Positions 11,986-22,648 of a DNA stretch of 64,000 bases are shown here, piece after piece. Location: assembly GCA_033182465.1 (NCBI GenBank), contig CP137323.1, positions 248,001-312,000 on the forward strand, given 5' to 3'. The stretch's first letter is position 1. Every line of letters begins with the position of its first letter. The notes below the pieces were generated by a model. It was given only the letters and a program-made list of their open reading frames with translations, was not told the origin of the DNA and ran no database searches. Both the position numbers and the translations under genes were made by a program. This DNA is from Sanghuangporus weigelae (taxonomy: Eukaryota > Basidiomycota > Agaricomycetes > Hymenochaetales > Hymenochaetaceae).

Positions 11986-13221
11986 TCAAGCCGGATCCGT
12001 TTCGAAGAATCAGGAAATCGAGAAGACTGACTTAGCTATTTCTTCCAAAAAAACTGCACCAGACTCTTATTATGATGATCATCCTGAGCGCCGCGTAGAA
12101 CTGCTTTGGCTTGCCCATTTCCTTTACACGCGACACGAGCGATGGCAGGAAGTTGACGATCTGGAGAGAGCATAATACTAACTAGGTCGTGGCGCGCTGG
12201 AGCTTCGACCCGAGGGTCATCCCCATCGTTCTCTGCCGTTGTCCAATCTTTCGAACAGCCCCAGGAAGTGCTTTGAGCATGGAGGGAGGACAGAGGATCT
12301 CGATGAAGTCATCTCGATGGGACGTGCCGCATTGGAGCCTAAAGGGTCACGCGTATCGTCCTTTGTAAGTATCTCTGGACAATCTTGCGACTAGCCTTAG
12401 CACGCGCTTTCGGCACGGTGGGAGGATGGGGGATCTCAAGGAAGCCACGTGCCGCGCTCGAGCTTCGACTGGAGGGTCAAGCGTATCGTTCTTTGTTGCC
12501 GGCCAAATTTGCAAGCAACCTTGTGACGCGCTTTGAACACAGCTGGAGACTGGAGCATATCGAGGAAACCATTTCGCTGCAACGCATCGCGCTGGAGCCC
12601 GAACTGGAGGGCAGCTCGTATCGTTCTTTGTCTCCCTCTGATCGATCTTGCCGACTTTGGACGGGCAGATGGTTTTGAGGCATCCGTCCAATCTTTGTCT
12701 CTTTGAGGCTTGCTGCCTTTCACCGGTTCTCGAGCTTTACAACTCGACTTGAGGCTGCATACGGGTGGACGACAATGACTCGATCTCATGTTCACAATAC
12801 CCTCATTGGAGCTCATAGAACTGCTATGTCTCTCTTTCAGCGTGCAAGCTCGTTAGGGACTCGTGAGAACACCTTGGCTTCAGGAACAAAGTGTGATCGA
12901 TGAGGCATTGGCACATGTGCGATGATTGTCGGAAGAGCAGGAAGCATTGATAAACGACATACGTCGAATACCTGGATACGATACGAAGACTTCCTCAAGA
13001 CCAAAACGTTCGACGCTATACGGCAAGCAGCCGCGGTGGGACCCGTCATTGCGCTTAACCACTCCAAGTACAGATGCGACGCATTGATAGTTCTCACGCG
13101 CGAGAATGATCCGTGTGTCTGTGTTCCACTGGACACATCCTTTTGTACCGATGCCATTGATTTGTACGAGGAGTTCATACGAATTCGCCGAACATTTGGG
13201 GTTGGTTCGGGCGAGTATGAC

Positions 13222-13226
13222 GAGGT
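13222..13226. repeat. target site duplication GAGGT of the Copia element
   Basis: GAGGT directly precedes the left LTR and is repeated at 20567-20571 directly after the right LTR. Five base pairs is the normal duplication length for Copia elements. The two copies mark the exact insertion point inside the CHAT pseudogene. Confidence 0.95.
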
Positions 13227-13771
13227 TGTGAGCGAGGAGACGAGCACGCAAAGGAACACTATAACAAATGTATTCTCAGTAGATTGCGAGCAGCGCAATC
13301 GTCTGAGTAGCATACCTATAACAAATGTATTCTACCAGAGAATGTATGTAAATAAAGTACAGGACAAAAGAGAAAAGTGGTCGAAGCTCACCTCAGTAGA
13401 TTGCGAGCAGCGCAATCGTCTGAGGGTATTGCTGAATGAGATGCAACACTTTTATACTACAATAAGGGGTTTTTGTGGAACTGAATGGTTTCGAGTACCA
13501 AGCATAAAAGAGACACAAACATCAATTCAAAAGCGTAACCGGGGGATAGAAAACTATCCAAGAATGAATAAACAGTAAGGGTAAACACAAGTTCGAGAAA
13601 GATAAGCTCGGGCGAGACATTCAGCCACGAGCGGTGTCCAATAACTATGGAGAATGCCTCGTGCCCTCGAGACGAGGGCTGTGAGTCCGTAACCTCGGTG
13701 GTTCCCGCCGATCCGAGGTTAATCACGCTCGGGTATCCCCCCGGGATACTTCGCCGGATTGTGCTCCAACA
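13227..13771 (-). repeat. 3' LTR of the Copia element
   Basis: 545 bp, starting TGTGAGCGAGG and ending CTCCAACA on the plus strand. The same length and, as far as compared, the same sequence as the copy at 20022-20566. A purine tract (GAGGGGGAG on the minus strand) lies directly inside it, as expected for plus-strand priming. Confidence 0.95.
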
Positions 13772-13778
13772 CTCCCCC

Positions 13779-15099
13779 TCAATCCGAGCGAAGTCCTAGT
13801 CTCGACGCAAAATGTTTTATCTTGAAGGACGGTAGCGGTTTGATGAGTGCATCAGCCACCATGTCGCCCGTAGGACAGTAGACAACTCGGATAGAGCCCT
13901 GTTCGACGATCCAGCGAATGAAATGATACCTTATGTCAATATGTTTCGTCCTCGCGTGGTACTGATGGTCTTTTGTGAGTGCAATGGCTGATTGGTTGTC
14001 AAGAAATAGAGGTGTCGGCTCAATCAACGGTTCGAATATTTGTCCAATGAGTTGGCGGAGCCAGAGCGCCTCCTTTGCGGCATGAGTCGCCGCAACGTAT
14101 TCACTCTCTGTTGTGGAGAGTGAGACAATTTCCTGCTGTTTTGAGTACCACGAAACGGCTCCCCCATCAATCAGGAACGCATTTCCTGATATTGCACGCC
14201 TATCCTCCTGCATGCTTCCATCTGCGTCCGAAAATCCAACCAGGCCGCTGGAGTCGACCTCTACAATCCCGTACGTTAATTTGTAGTCATAGGTTTTCTT
14301 CAAATACCTGAAGACACGTTCCACCGCCCTCCAGTGAGTAATTCCGGGATTCTTTGAGAAACGAGACAAAAGAGTCACAGCAAAAGCGATATCTGGCCGA
14401 GTGGCTACTGCAGCATACATTAGAGATCCCAAGGCCTCACGATAGGGCAGGAGCTTCATTTGAGCGATCTCCTGGGCAGTCTGGGGACATTGCGAGCTGT
14501 CCAATTTGACGTTCGGGTCCATGGGCGAGGTAAGTTCCCCGGCCAGATGAAAACCAAATTTTTGTAGTACGGAATTAATGTAGGTAGACTGAGAGAGGGA
14601 GACCGTCCTCAGTTCCCGGTTTCGTTTGATTTGGATGCCTAGGAGCCAGTGGACAGGACCAAGGTCAGTGATTTTGACGTATTTCGAGAAACTCGATTTG
14701 AATTCGTCGATCAGCGCGGATCGACTGGCCGCTAAGGTACAATCGTCAACGGACACAGCCACTACCATCAGATCCGGCAGTAAGGAGCGGAAATAAATGG
14801 CTTGATCGACGTCGCACCGCTTAAAGCCGAGACGATCGACCATAATCCAGGTGAATTTTTGATACCATCTTCGTCCTGACTGCTTTAGTCCGTATAGTGT
14901 CTTCCTCAACCTGAGTACTTTTCCCTCTGTTCCTATTGGTTTGTACCCTGGTGGATGGTGCATATACACGATCTCGTTCGCTTCCAACTCTCCATTTAGG
15001 TATGCGCTCTTCACATCGATTTGATCGATCTCAAGGTCTAAACGGGCCGCTATTGCCAGGATTGTGCGAATCGAAGCAAGTTTCGCGACGGGAGCATAT
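13779..15099 (-). CDS. Copia pol part: reverse transcriptase and RNase H
   Basis: Contains the reverse transcriptase core (QIDVKSAYLNGELE, the LYGLKQSGRRWYQ region, and a VSVDD catalytic box) and the C-terminal RNase H domain (GFSDADGSMQEDRRAISG, STTESEYVAATHAAKEALW, HIDIRYHFIRW). This part is divided from the upstream part of pol by the nested unit at 15105-16643. Treated as a fossil part of the element, not a host gene. Confidence 0.93.
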
Positions 15100-15104
15100 G
15101 TGTC

Positions 15105-16643
15105 TGTTACGAAAATTGTGGTTATCTAATACGGCGTGGGCTAAATTTTACACACCGAGTTGCGATGCCAAATCAAGACTATTTCGAAAGGCTACTACGG
15201 CAGAACAGTGGTGGCGACTCAAGAGTAGCAAACCACGGATCGTCTGGAGAAGACACGGAGGACTCTAATGGTTTGCAATTAGGACTAACTAATATGCACA
15301 TTGGACATACTCCACCGCCGGAACGCAGTCTGGCGGCGATGGAAGAAAGGAATGTCGCAAGGTATACGGAACTCCTGCAACGAAGACATTATCGGCGTGG
15401 TGCAACTAGAAGATTTGTACACGAGAGCTTGGTGTGCGCCAATTGTTACTTGGCCTACCAACGAAGCTGGGTACTGGCGGAATGGCTCATGAAGAACTTC
15501 ACGGAACGGTTAGTGTCAAGGGAAGCAGCCGATGTCAAGATTCGGCATAAGCCCGGACCCTCGGAACGAACAGAAGACCAACCATTACCGAACCGCGGAA
15601 TGAGCGCATACGACCATGAGGTATCCATATGGCTTAGTGATAGGGATGTCTATGCATTGAAGGTCGGCGTGCGAGCTTGGATCAATCAGCATCGTCACCA
15701 GACCTTGTGCAGTCACACGGCAGTGGAAGTAGATTGGCCAGTTTACAAGCGGCCACCTTCGGACATTGAACATCTTACGGAAGAAGCGATAGAACGCTTG
15801 ATGCAGGCTTGGCGGGCGTCAGAGCCAGGGGTAATTACAGTTGACGAGTGGAATGGCCGCGAGCACTTTGGACAGAGGCTACGGCTAACCACGGGCCCAG
15901 GACTACAACTATCGGACATCGAAGTCGCGGCGAGGCACAGAAGGAGTGTAGCGGAGTACACTCATGCGCCGAGAGAAGATCGGCAAGCTCTGCCGATCTC
16001 TAACCCTGATATCACTATCTCCCCCATGATCGAGTATTAAGCGGCAGAAGCTCGGCCCGGAAACGGAGCGCCAGAGAAGCGATAGCTTGGCAACTATCAT
16101 GAGAACCCGTCTGGGAACGGAGAAGGATCGCGGGGTAGAGATAAGGAGAAATTTACATGTGATAACGATGGCAGATCGGAGGAAGCACGGAAGAAGCTTC
16201 TCGAAGCATCGGGGTAGTAGGACTCAAACAAACCCTCCTAATATGGTAGAAGTATTGTGATTCAACACTAGAGGAAAGTATCGGTGTTGGCACCAGAGTA
16301 GAGTACTGGTGTCAGAGAAAACATATTGTCTAGACCAATAGCGAGGCTGTAGTCGGTAGTAATAGGTAGTCGGTACTATTTAGTAAATAGGTTATTTAAG
16401 GGCCAGCTGAGCGGGGCATTGTCCCTCAGCAAAATTATTTTGTACTCTCAATCGAAAACTGTACCCTTTGATTGAAACCCTGTTCTACTACTGAGGTCAA
16501 GCTTGAGCCTATCGCTCGCTTCTAAAGTAGTACATCTATAACCTTCGTTCCATCTCCAATCAATTATCATCAGAAGGAATAAGCAGGGACTTGTTCCGGT
16601 ACGCTTAGACTAGCCACCTCGTCTAAAAACACTGGTCCTAACA
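15105..16643 (+). mobile_element. nested LTR-like unit of unknown family inside Copia pol
   Basis: A 1539-bp unit starting TGTTACGAAAAT and ending CCTAACA, with GTGTC directly on both sides (15100-15104 and 16644-16648). TG...CA ends and a 5-bp duplication are the marks of integrase-mediated LTR element insertion. I see no pair of terminal repeats inside it. It therefore looks like a solo LTR of unusual length or a non-autonomous element. A TATA-like TTATTTAAG near 16391, about 250 bp before the right end, fits the U3/R layout of an LTR read on the plus strand. It carries one long open frame (15165-16040). It must be younger than the Copia copy it interrupts. Confidence 0.75.
15165..16040 (+). 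CDS. 291-residue open frame inside the nested unit, function unknown
   Basis: I do not recognise this protein. It begins with ATG about 60 bp inside the unit and runs uninterrupted for 291 codons. The product is charged, rich in Arg, Glu and His. It has two Cys close together (CANCY) but no complete zinc-knuckle pattern, and no reverse transcriptase, integrase or protease signature. If the unit is a solo LTR, the frame lies in its U3 part, an unusual place for a gene. It could be a gag-like protein of a non-autonomous element, a captured gene or a chance frame. The undamaged length argues mildly against chance, but recent insertion would also explain why it is still open. Confidence 0.4.
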   Translation: MPNQDYFERLLRQNSGGDSRVANHGSSGEDTEDSNGLQLGLTNMHIGHTPPPERSLAAMEERNVARYTELLQRRHYRRGATRRFVHESLVCANCYLAYQRSWVLAEWLMKNFTERLVSREAADVKIRHKPGPSERTEDQPLPNRGMSAYDHEVSIWLSDRDVYALKVGVRAWINQHRHQTLCSHTAVEVDWPVYKRPPSDIEHLTEEAIERLMQAWRASEPGVITVDEWNGREHFGQRLRLTTGPGLQLSDIEVAARHRRSVAEYTHAPREDRQALPISNPDITISPMIEY

Positions 16644-16648
16644 GTGTC

Positions 16649-18964
16649 GAAGTAGTCGATTCCCTCAACCTGGCTGAACCCCTGTGCCACCAGACGGGCC
16701 TTCCTCCGCACAATACTCCCAGCTGAGTCCCTTTTTATCTTAAATACCCACTTTGATCCGACAACATTCGCCCCCACAGGCGGTTTCTCCAGGACCCAGG
16801 TATTGGCTGCGCGCAGCGCGCCCAATTCCTCCTGGATGGCCCTTTCCCACTCGCTCCATTCAGGGAGGCTTCGTGCCTCCTGGATGGTCGCCGGCTCAAG
16901 CCCTTCCAGCTCGCTCGTGGCAGCCACAAGGTCGTACTCCTCATCGTAATCGTCCAGGACTGTTTCCGCAGCTTCAATATCCCTGGGAGCTATGTTCATG
17001 CCCTTCGGAATGGTTCCATCGCGTTTCCAATGAGTCTGGGCGCCTTCACCGGCCGTGATTCGTCTCAAGTAGGCCGATGGTGCATTGCTGCGGGACGACC
17101 TGCGTAATGACGCAGAGTTGTCAGTGATTGTCTCTTGGTGAGTGATGTTCGGTTCGGAGGGTTCGGTAGTAGGCGGCTGACCGACAGGGGCAGGTGGCTG
17201 AGGGAGCGTCTCGACCATGGGAGTGGACTGGACCGCAGCAGGTGATTCAGCCCGAGATAAAATTTTGGACGTGCTGCGGGAGGAGGAATGACTGGGGGAC
17301 CCCTCCTTAGGGGCTATCGGCACTGACGGCTCGCCTGGAGTACCGTCATCTAATTCCTCCCCCTCGAGCCGATCAGTGATCGTACTAGGTGAGAAGTACA
17401 CGCTCCTTTCCACACTGATACTCTTTGTTTCGGGCCAGTAAATTCGTTGGCCGTTTGAAGAGTCGTCAAAACCTAGCCAGCGGCCTTCACGAGCTCGTCC
17501 AGATAGTTTAGGGCCACTCGGATCGTGTACCCAACATTTGGTACCGAACTCCCGTATTCCTGTAACGTCGGGTTTCTCTTTCACTAGAGCTTCCCATGGT
17601 GTCTTATCGCCCAAAACGCGCGTGGGGAGTCTATTCTTTAGATAGACGGCATGCCTAGCTGCCTCAGCCCAGAGTGTTTTGGGTAGGCCGCTGGCATGCA
17701 ACATGGCACGTACACGCTCCAGGATCGTCCTGTTGAGTCTTTCGGCCACTCCATTATGCTCGGGGGTATCATGGACGGTGAGTTTCTGTTCGATTCCCTT
17801 GTTTTTCAGGTAATCAACGAAATCGTTACTCATATATTCTCCACCCCGGTCCGTATGCAGAACGCGGATCTTCGTACCATGTTGGGTGTTCACCCAGGCC
17901 TCAAACTTCTTGAATGCATCTGGTACGTCCGATTTCCGCTTTAGGAGGTATATTTTGCTGATTCGCGTCGCATCATCCGTGAAGCTGACAAAATAATGCC
18001 TCCCACCAAGGGATCGAGTAGGGGAGGGCCCCCAAACATCGGAATGGATCTCCGTACCGAAATCGCGTGCTCTGGGATTGCATTTTTCCTTTGCAATAGG
18101 ACTGCGAGTAATTTTACCATACGCGCAACTTTCACAGAAACTAGGCCCAGTGTCCATTTGAGTGAGACAAAAACCCGTCACGATGCCTTTCGTGATGATG
18201 TCCGCGGCGGTTCGGGGGGATATGTGTCCCATGCGTGCGTGGATTTCCATAGCAGTGAGCTTCTCCTCGGTGCTGTTTATTTCGTCTCGTTCCTCATTGT
18301 GCGCTGACTTCGATACAAATTTGTAGAGTCCCTTAGGGGATCTAGCAACCTCACCAACTTGAGAACCAAGTTTGTCGAACAAACGGCACTTTCCATCCCG
18401 AAATACAACCATTAGGCCTGCAGCATCAAGCGCGCCGACGGAGATCAAGGTATAATTCACTTCGGGAGAATACAGGACATTGGTGAGTAACATGGCACTT
18501 GAGCACCTGGGCAACTGAACTTCCAGCTCCCCCTGACCTGTCGCATGAAACACCTGCCGATTCGCGGCCCTCAGGGCCTTCGGCTGGATGTCTGCGAGCT
18601 TCGCAAAGTCATCCCGGTATGGGGAGATATGCCTCGTCGACCCGGAGTCGATTATCACTCGCCTTTCGCAATTTGCGACCTCTTCTGGGCGAACTACTGT
18701 CGCCGCAGTCTCGGTATCAGACTCATCCTGCTCAGATTCATCGTCGGTGAGTCCTTGCTCCTCATCCTCATCACTGATCTCTATCAATGAAGGAGACGTT
18801 ATCATCTTCGTCATCGAGTGCGAACATGCCGGCGGACAGATCCCAATCATCAAAGTCGAGATCTTCAGAATTAGAAGTTCTTGCTTGACCTTCTCGGTCC
18901 AGCACTTCATCATCGTCATCATCTGACCAGTCCCAGGCCGCATTTGCACAATCCCAAACCCCAT
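16649..18964 (-). CDS. Copia pol part: protease, integrase and start of reverse transcriptase
   Basis: Shows the aspartic protease motif IIDSGSTRH, the pre-integrase region (HARMGH with a later CESCAYGK), the integrase core (HSDVWGP, FVSFTDDATR, LHTDRGGEY, HNGVAERLNRT), a Ser/Pro-rich linker and the start of reverse transcriptase (WSEWERAIQEELGAL, VVGSKWVFKIK). Its first part overlaps the end of gag in another frame, an arrangement known in this family, where a frame change during translation gives the fused product. Recorded as part of the element only. Confidence 0.93.
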
Positions 18965-19943
18965 CGGAGTCTGAGTCGAAAGTGACGTTCGCCGAGTCTT
19001 TCGGCTTTCCAGGCTGACTATTGCCTGGTTTCGGTGAGTTTCCTGCTAGCTTAGGGCATCTCGACTGAAAATGTCCTGGTTGTCCGCAGTTGTAACAGGT
19101 TCGTTGCTCCCTGGGCACGAACTTGCGCTTTCCTTTCGAGAATCGAGGAGGGCGAGACGAATTTGGAATCAATGCAAGGGCTTCGTCCTTGGGCTGCTTA
19201 TTTGCCTTGCCAAAACCGTGTCTATCATTTCTCTTCGTCTTCTTCATGCGCTCAGCCTCCTCCACAATGATGTGAATCAGGATCTCCGGATCCACGTACT
19301 TCATTGCTTCAAGCTGCTCGACCGTGGGCGGTGTGGGACTCACAGAAGCGAAGTTACGTGCTGCAAGTGCAGCAGAAGCCAGCTGAGTGGATGCGAAGTT
19401 GCTGAGGTATCTGGGGAGGCTGGAGATGATAGTCGAACGGTAGTCCGAGTCAGTGACAGTGACTCCGGACTGGGCAAGCGTCTGACGCTTGGTTCGAAGG
19501 TCGTTCAGGAACTCACGAATGTCCCCTCCTTCGGGGAGCTTTGATTCTAGGAACTCGGCGCGCAGAGAGGTCTGCGCATACACGGACTTCTCAGTGTACT
19601 CGCGGGTGACGGCATTCCATTTTTCGGCGCACGTTTCGAAACGAGTGACACTCACGAGTGTGGAGTCTGGGAGTCTTTGGGACAAAAGGTACAGTCCTAT
19701 GTCTTCGTCCTTCTGCCAAGCGTCCTGATCCGTATTAGACTGATCCAGTACTTCTGCGGGGATAGGCTCGTCTTCATCGACGTCTGCCAACTCAGGGCGG
19801 GGCTTCGAACCATCGAAATGCCCCCACTTGCCCTTGGCCTTCACGGCCAACTGGAAACGTATTGAAAATAGTAACCAGTTCTTTCCACTGGGATCAAGCG
19901 TCGGAACAGACGTAGGAAGGGTGTCATGGGACTGCGTAGACAT
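18771..19943 (-). CDS. Copia gag
   Basis: A 390-residue capsid-type protein. It begins MSTQSHDTLPTSVPTLD and has the Gag region around WNAVTREYTEKSVYAQTSLR. A basic linker leads to one CCHC zinc knuckle (CYNCGQPGHFQSRC), and the tail is very acidic. Size and order are normal for a Copia gag. It lies directly after the 5' LTR and primer site. Confidence 0.93.
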   Translation of the reverse strand: MSTQSHDTLPTSVPTLDPSGKNWLLFSIRFQLAVKAKGKWGHFDGSKPRPELADVDEDEPIPAEVLDQSNTDQDAWQKDEDIGLYLLSQRLPDSTLVSVTRFETCAEKWNAVTREYTEKSVYAQTSLRAEFLESKLPEGGDIREFLNDLRTKRQTLAQSGVTVTDSDYRSTIISSLPRYLSNFASTQLASAALAARNFASVSPTPPTVEQLEAMKYVDPEILIHIIVEEAERMKKTKRNDRHGFGKANKQPKDEALALIPNSSRPPRFSKGKRKFVPREQRTCYNCGQPGHFQSRCPKLAGNSPKPGNSQPGKPKDSANVTFDSDSDGVWDCANAAWDWSDDDDDEVLDREGQARTSNSEDLDFDDWDLSAGMFALDDEDDNVSFIDRDQ

Positions 19944-20009
19944 GATCTAATATACTCGCTTTGCAGGTCAAAAAAGACTGATCAATATTTGAGCACAGCC
20001 GGTCAAGCA

Positions 20010-20021
20010 AGGCTCATAACC
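20010..20021 (-). other. Copia primer binding site (initiator tRNA-Met anticodon region)
   Basis: The minus strand reads GGTTATGAGCCT directly inside the 5' LTR. Its complement, GGCTCATAACC, is the anticodon stem-loop sequence of fungal initiator tRNA-Met. Priming from the internal half of that tRNA is known for Drosophila copia and related elements. Confidence 0.8.
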
Positions 20022-20566
20022 TGTGAGCGAGGAGACGAGCACGCAAAGGAACACTATAACAAATGTATTCTCAGTAGATTGCGAGCAGCGCAATCGTCTG
20101 AGTAGCATACCTATAACAAATGTATTCTACCAGAGAATGTATGTAAATAAAGTACAGGACAAAAGAGAAAAGTGGTCGAAGCTCACCTCAGTAGATTGCG
20201 AGCAGCGCAATCGTCTGAGGGTATTGCTGAATGAGATGCAACACTTTTATACTACAATAAGGGGTTTTTGTGGAACTGAATGGTTTCGAGTACCAAGCAT
20301 AAAAGAGACACAAACATCAATTCAAAAGCGTAACCGGGGGATAGAAAACTATCCAAGAATGAATAAACAGTAAGGGTAAACACAAGTTCGAGAAAGATAA
20401 GCTCGGGCGAGACATTCAGCCACGAGCGGTGTCCAATAACTATGGAGAATGCCTCGTGCCCTCGAGACGAGGGCTGTGAGTCCGTAACCTCGGTGGTTCC
20501 CGCCGATCCGAGGTTAATCACGCTCGGGTATCCCCCCGGGATACTTCGCCGGATTGTGCTCCAACA
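20022..20566 (-). repeat. 5' LTR of the Copia element
   Basis: 545 bp, the same length as the copy at 13227-13771 and identical wherever I compared. It holds the element promoter on the minus strand and is followed outside by the GAGGT target repeat. Confidence 0.95.
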
Positions 20567-21412
20567 GAGGTGCTTCCACGAGTAATGAAGATGCTGTGGG
20601 TTAAAGTCGTCTCCAAAGCCGTCCAAAAGCTTATAGAACTCGAGATCGGGGAGGGATCGCGCATTTGGTGATGTCCTACCTTAGTGCTCTCTGTCTTCGC
20701 TTTCCCCACCGCAGGTCCGTATAAAGGCTGGGACGGCAGCATCAAGTACCTCCTGGATGCCTACACCTCGTCCTACTCTCCGATTCTGACGTCCCTAATC
20801 AATGCACGATCTGGTGTCCAAATGGGCGGTGGAAGGATGCTCTTCGTCGCCGGCACGAAACTTCCTTTGACCGAGTAATGAGTGGACATAAATACAATTC
20901 GCCGCTTCAAGCACCTCCTTGGTAAACGCGCAAGTCCAGACATCGTACTCAGACAGCATCAGAAGGCGAACTGGGTGCATTCTGTGTGCCTCGGGTTTCT
21001 GGCTAAGGAGCCCTTCAAGTCCTTTCTCAAGATTTCTGGAGGCCGGCTCACGTCGCTGGGCATCGCGCGAGCCAACCTTCCGAATGCAGAATTTGCATTT
21101 CTTTCGGCTTGCCATACTGCGGAATAAGGCCCTCATTCCGCAGTGGATGAAGTACTGCGCGTAGCAGTGGGTATGCAGTTCTGCGGGTTCGAGAGTGTGG
21201 TCGGCACGATGTGGAAGTTACGTGACGAGGACGGACCTTTCCCTTCTAGTGCTGTTTATAGAAGAGGAAGGGAAGATTAGATTCAAGAGGGCTGCCGGGG
21301 TCGTGCGTCGAGCCACATTGAGCCTGAGGGTGAGGGGTATGTGGAGCCAAATGACGGGGAGGTGGATGTTATGGCCGAGCGATGGGTCAACCTTGTGCAG
21401 ATAGGAGCCTAA

Positions 21413-22560
21413 CTCGACTACGGAAAACGATATGGTATAGGCCTTTCACTTGGTGGACTTCATCTGTCCTTTCATTTCATAAGCACGAGATTACAGCGCG
21501 TACTTCATTATCCTTTCTGTCCATAGGTTCAGTTCCGATTTCTGATTGGTTAGTATTCTTGTACGATTTCATTTAATTTCATATTGTACTCATATTGTAC
21601 TCGTGTATATGTACAATGAGTGTAAAAAGTACATAATCGAACTCGAGAACGCGGACGAAGAGATGTAATCAGTGAATCAGTCGGCCAGCCTGAGTTCCGA
21701 TCCACGCCACCTTCTTGAATGTCCTAAATCTCTTCCAGTTTGTTGACCCTGGAGAGATGGCGACTATTGCTAATACTGACTGAAGTTACATGTATTTTGG
21801 GAACGGGCGCCACTTGCTTAGTCCTTGATGAGCTGAGAGCTCGGCATCACGACTACCGCACGGTAGTACTACATAAAGAAAGAACTGAAATCACAGTAGT
21901 GATAGAACCCGTATAGTACCTAAGCTGTGCGGGCGCAAGAGGGTGCAAGCCGTCATTCTGCATGTAGGTGTAGTCAATGAGTCTACTAAATGTGATGTTC
22001 AATATCAATATCTAACAGAAACATGACCATCTACTGATCCAGCTTTATATGGGTACACTAGTATTAAAGTAAGTCGGAAGGACCTTACATATAGCCTGTA
22101 TGAGGCGACAGATAAAAGCTAAAACAGGGAAGGGCATGTTTTTGACTGAATTGGAACGAAATGCGAGCAGCGAGCCAAGACTGAGACGAGATGATCGGCC
22201 TCGCAGAGGAATATTCCGGCAGAATTTCAATGCTTTTTCCAATAGCATAGAAAGTAAAAATTATGATAATAATGAGAGAAGTTATATAAGACACGTTCAT
22301 CCCATGGTCCACACACATTGGCTCGGAACGAATAGATGAAGGGTTGGACACGACACGAGACAGCCAAGCTAGATCATTACGTAACAATATAAGAATGTGA
22401 CAATTATGTGACATCTGCTGGATAAGGTGAGGAGCGTGACAACCGGTCTGTTGGGCTGTCTTTCTCTTCTTTCTTCTCATCCTCCTCGTCGTTCTCCACA
22501 CACCTCTCTCGTCGTTGCTTACGACGACCGACACAACTTCATCGACGACGGGTTAGATTT
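21413..22560. other. intergenic, no gene recognised
   Basis: Between the end of the CHAT pseudogene and the 5' UTR of the FHA-RING gene. No protein-like frame or RNA gene was identified. Confidence 0.4.
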
Positions 22561-22585
22561 GACTGATTGACTGATCGACTGATCG
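22561..22585 (+). repeat. short tandem repeat in the 5' leader of the Dma1-like gene
   Basis: Three near-perfect copies of GACTGATT/C in a row, about 65 bp upstream of the start codon. It is a simple repeat in the probable 5' UTR; no function is claimed. Confidence 0.6.
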
Positions 22586-22648
22586 AGCAGCCACCACTAG
22601 CCACGCGCCGCCGCTTATTTGCAAGCCAGCCTTCTACTTGTGTGCAGC

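Larger units (their letters stand above)
13227..20566 (-). mobile_element. Ty1/Copia LTR retrotransposon, recent, carrying a nested insertion
   Basis: The 7.34-kb unit is bounded by two 545-bp LTRs starting TG and ending CA, with a GAGGT duplication outside. Coding runs on the minus strand in the Copia order gag, protease, integrase, reverse transcriptase, RNase H. Without the nested 1.54-kb unit and its target repeat, the element is about 5.8 kb, ordinary for the family. It looks whole apart from one break, the nested insertion. The LTRs look identical where I compared them, which indicates recent insertion. A primer site complementary to the anticodon region of initiator tRNA-Met lies next to the 5' LTR and a purine-rich tract next to the 3' LTR. 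Confidence 0.96.
11918..21412 (+). pseudogene. decayed CHAT-TPR gene, split by a Copia insertion
   Basis: The left part (about 11918-13226) encodes remains of the N-terminal motif LYTRHERWQEVDDLERA, degenerate repeats of the ALELRPEGH type and the start of the CHAT region (EDFLKTKTFDAIRQAA...GPVIALNH). The right part (20567-21412) resumes with the rest of the CHAT domain: GPYKGWDGSIKYLLD, then sequence matching LSACHTAE and VNLVQIGA. It is collinear with the locus at 49180-52551 on the other strand. CHAT domains are caspase-like peptidase domains (Caspase HetF Associated with TPRs). The gene is broken in several places besides the Copia insertion, so it was probably already inactive or freed from selection when the element landed. 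Confidence 0.85.

Noticed and set aside
13227-13578. Open frame running from the CHAT remnant into the left LTR
   Set aside because: A chance frame across the insertion border; the same LTR frame recurs at 20023-20373 in the other LTR, so it is LTR sequence and not a gene.
15105-16643. DNA transposon or intron explanation for the nested unit
   Set aside because: There are no terminal inverted repeats and the 5-bp duplication with TG...CA ends fits an LTR-type insertion; splice borders at the exact ends do not fit GT-AG.
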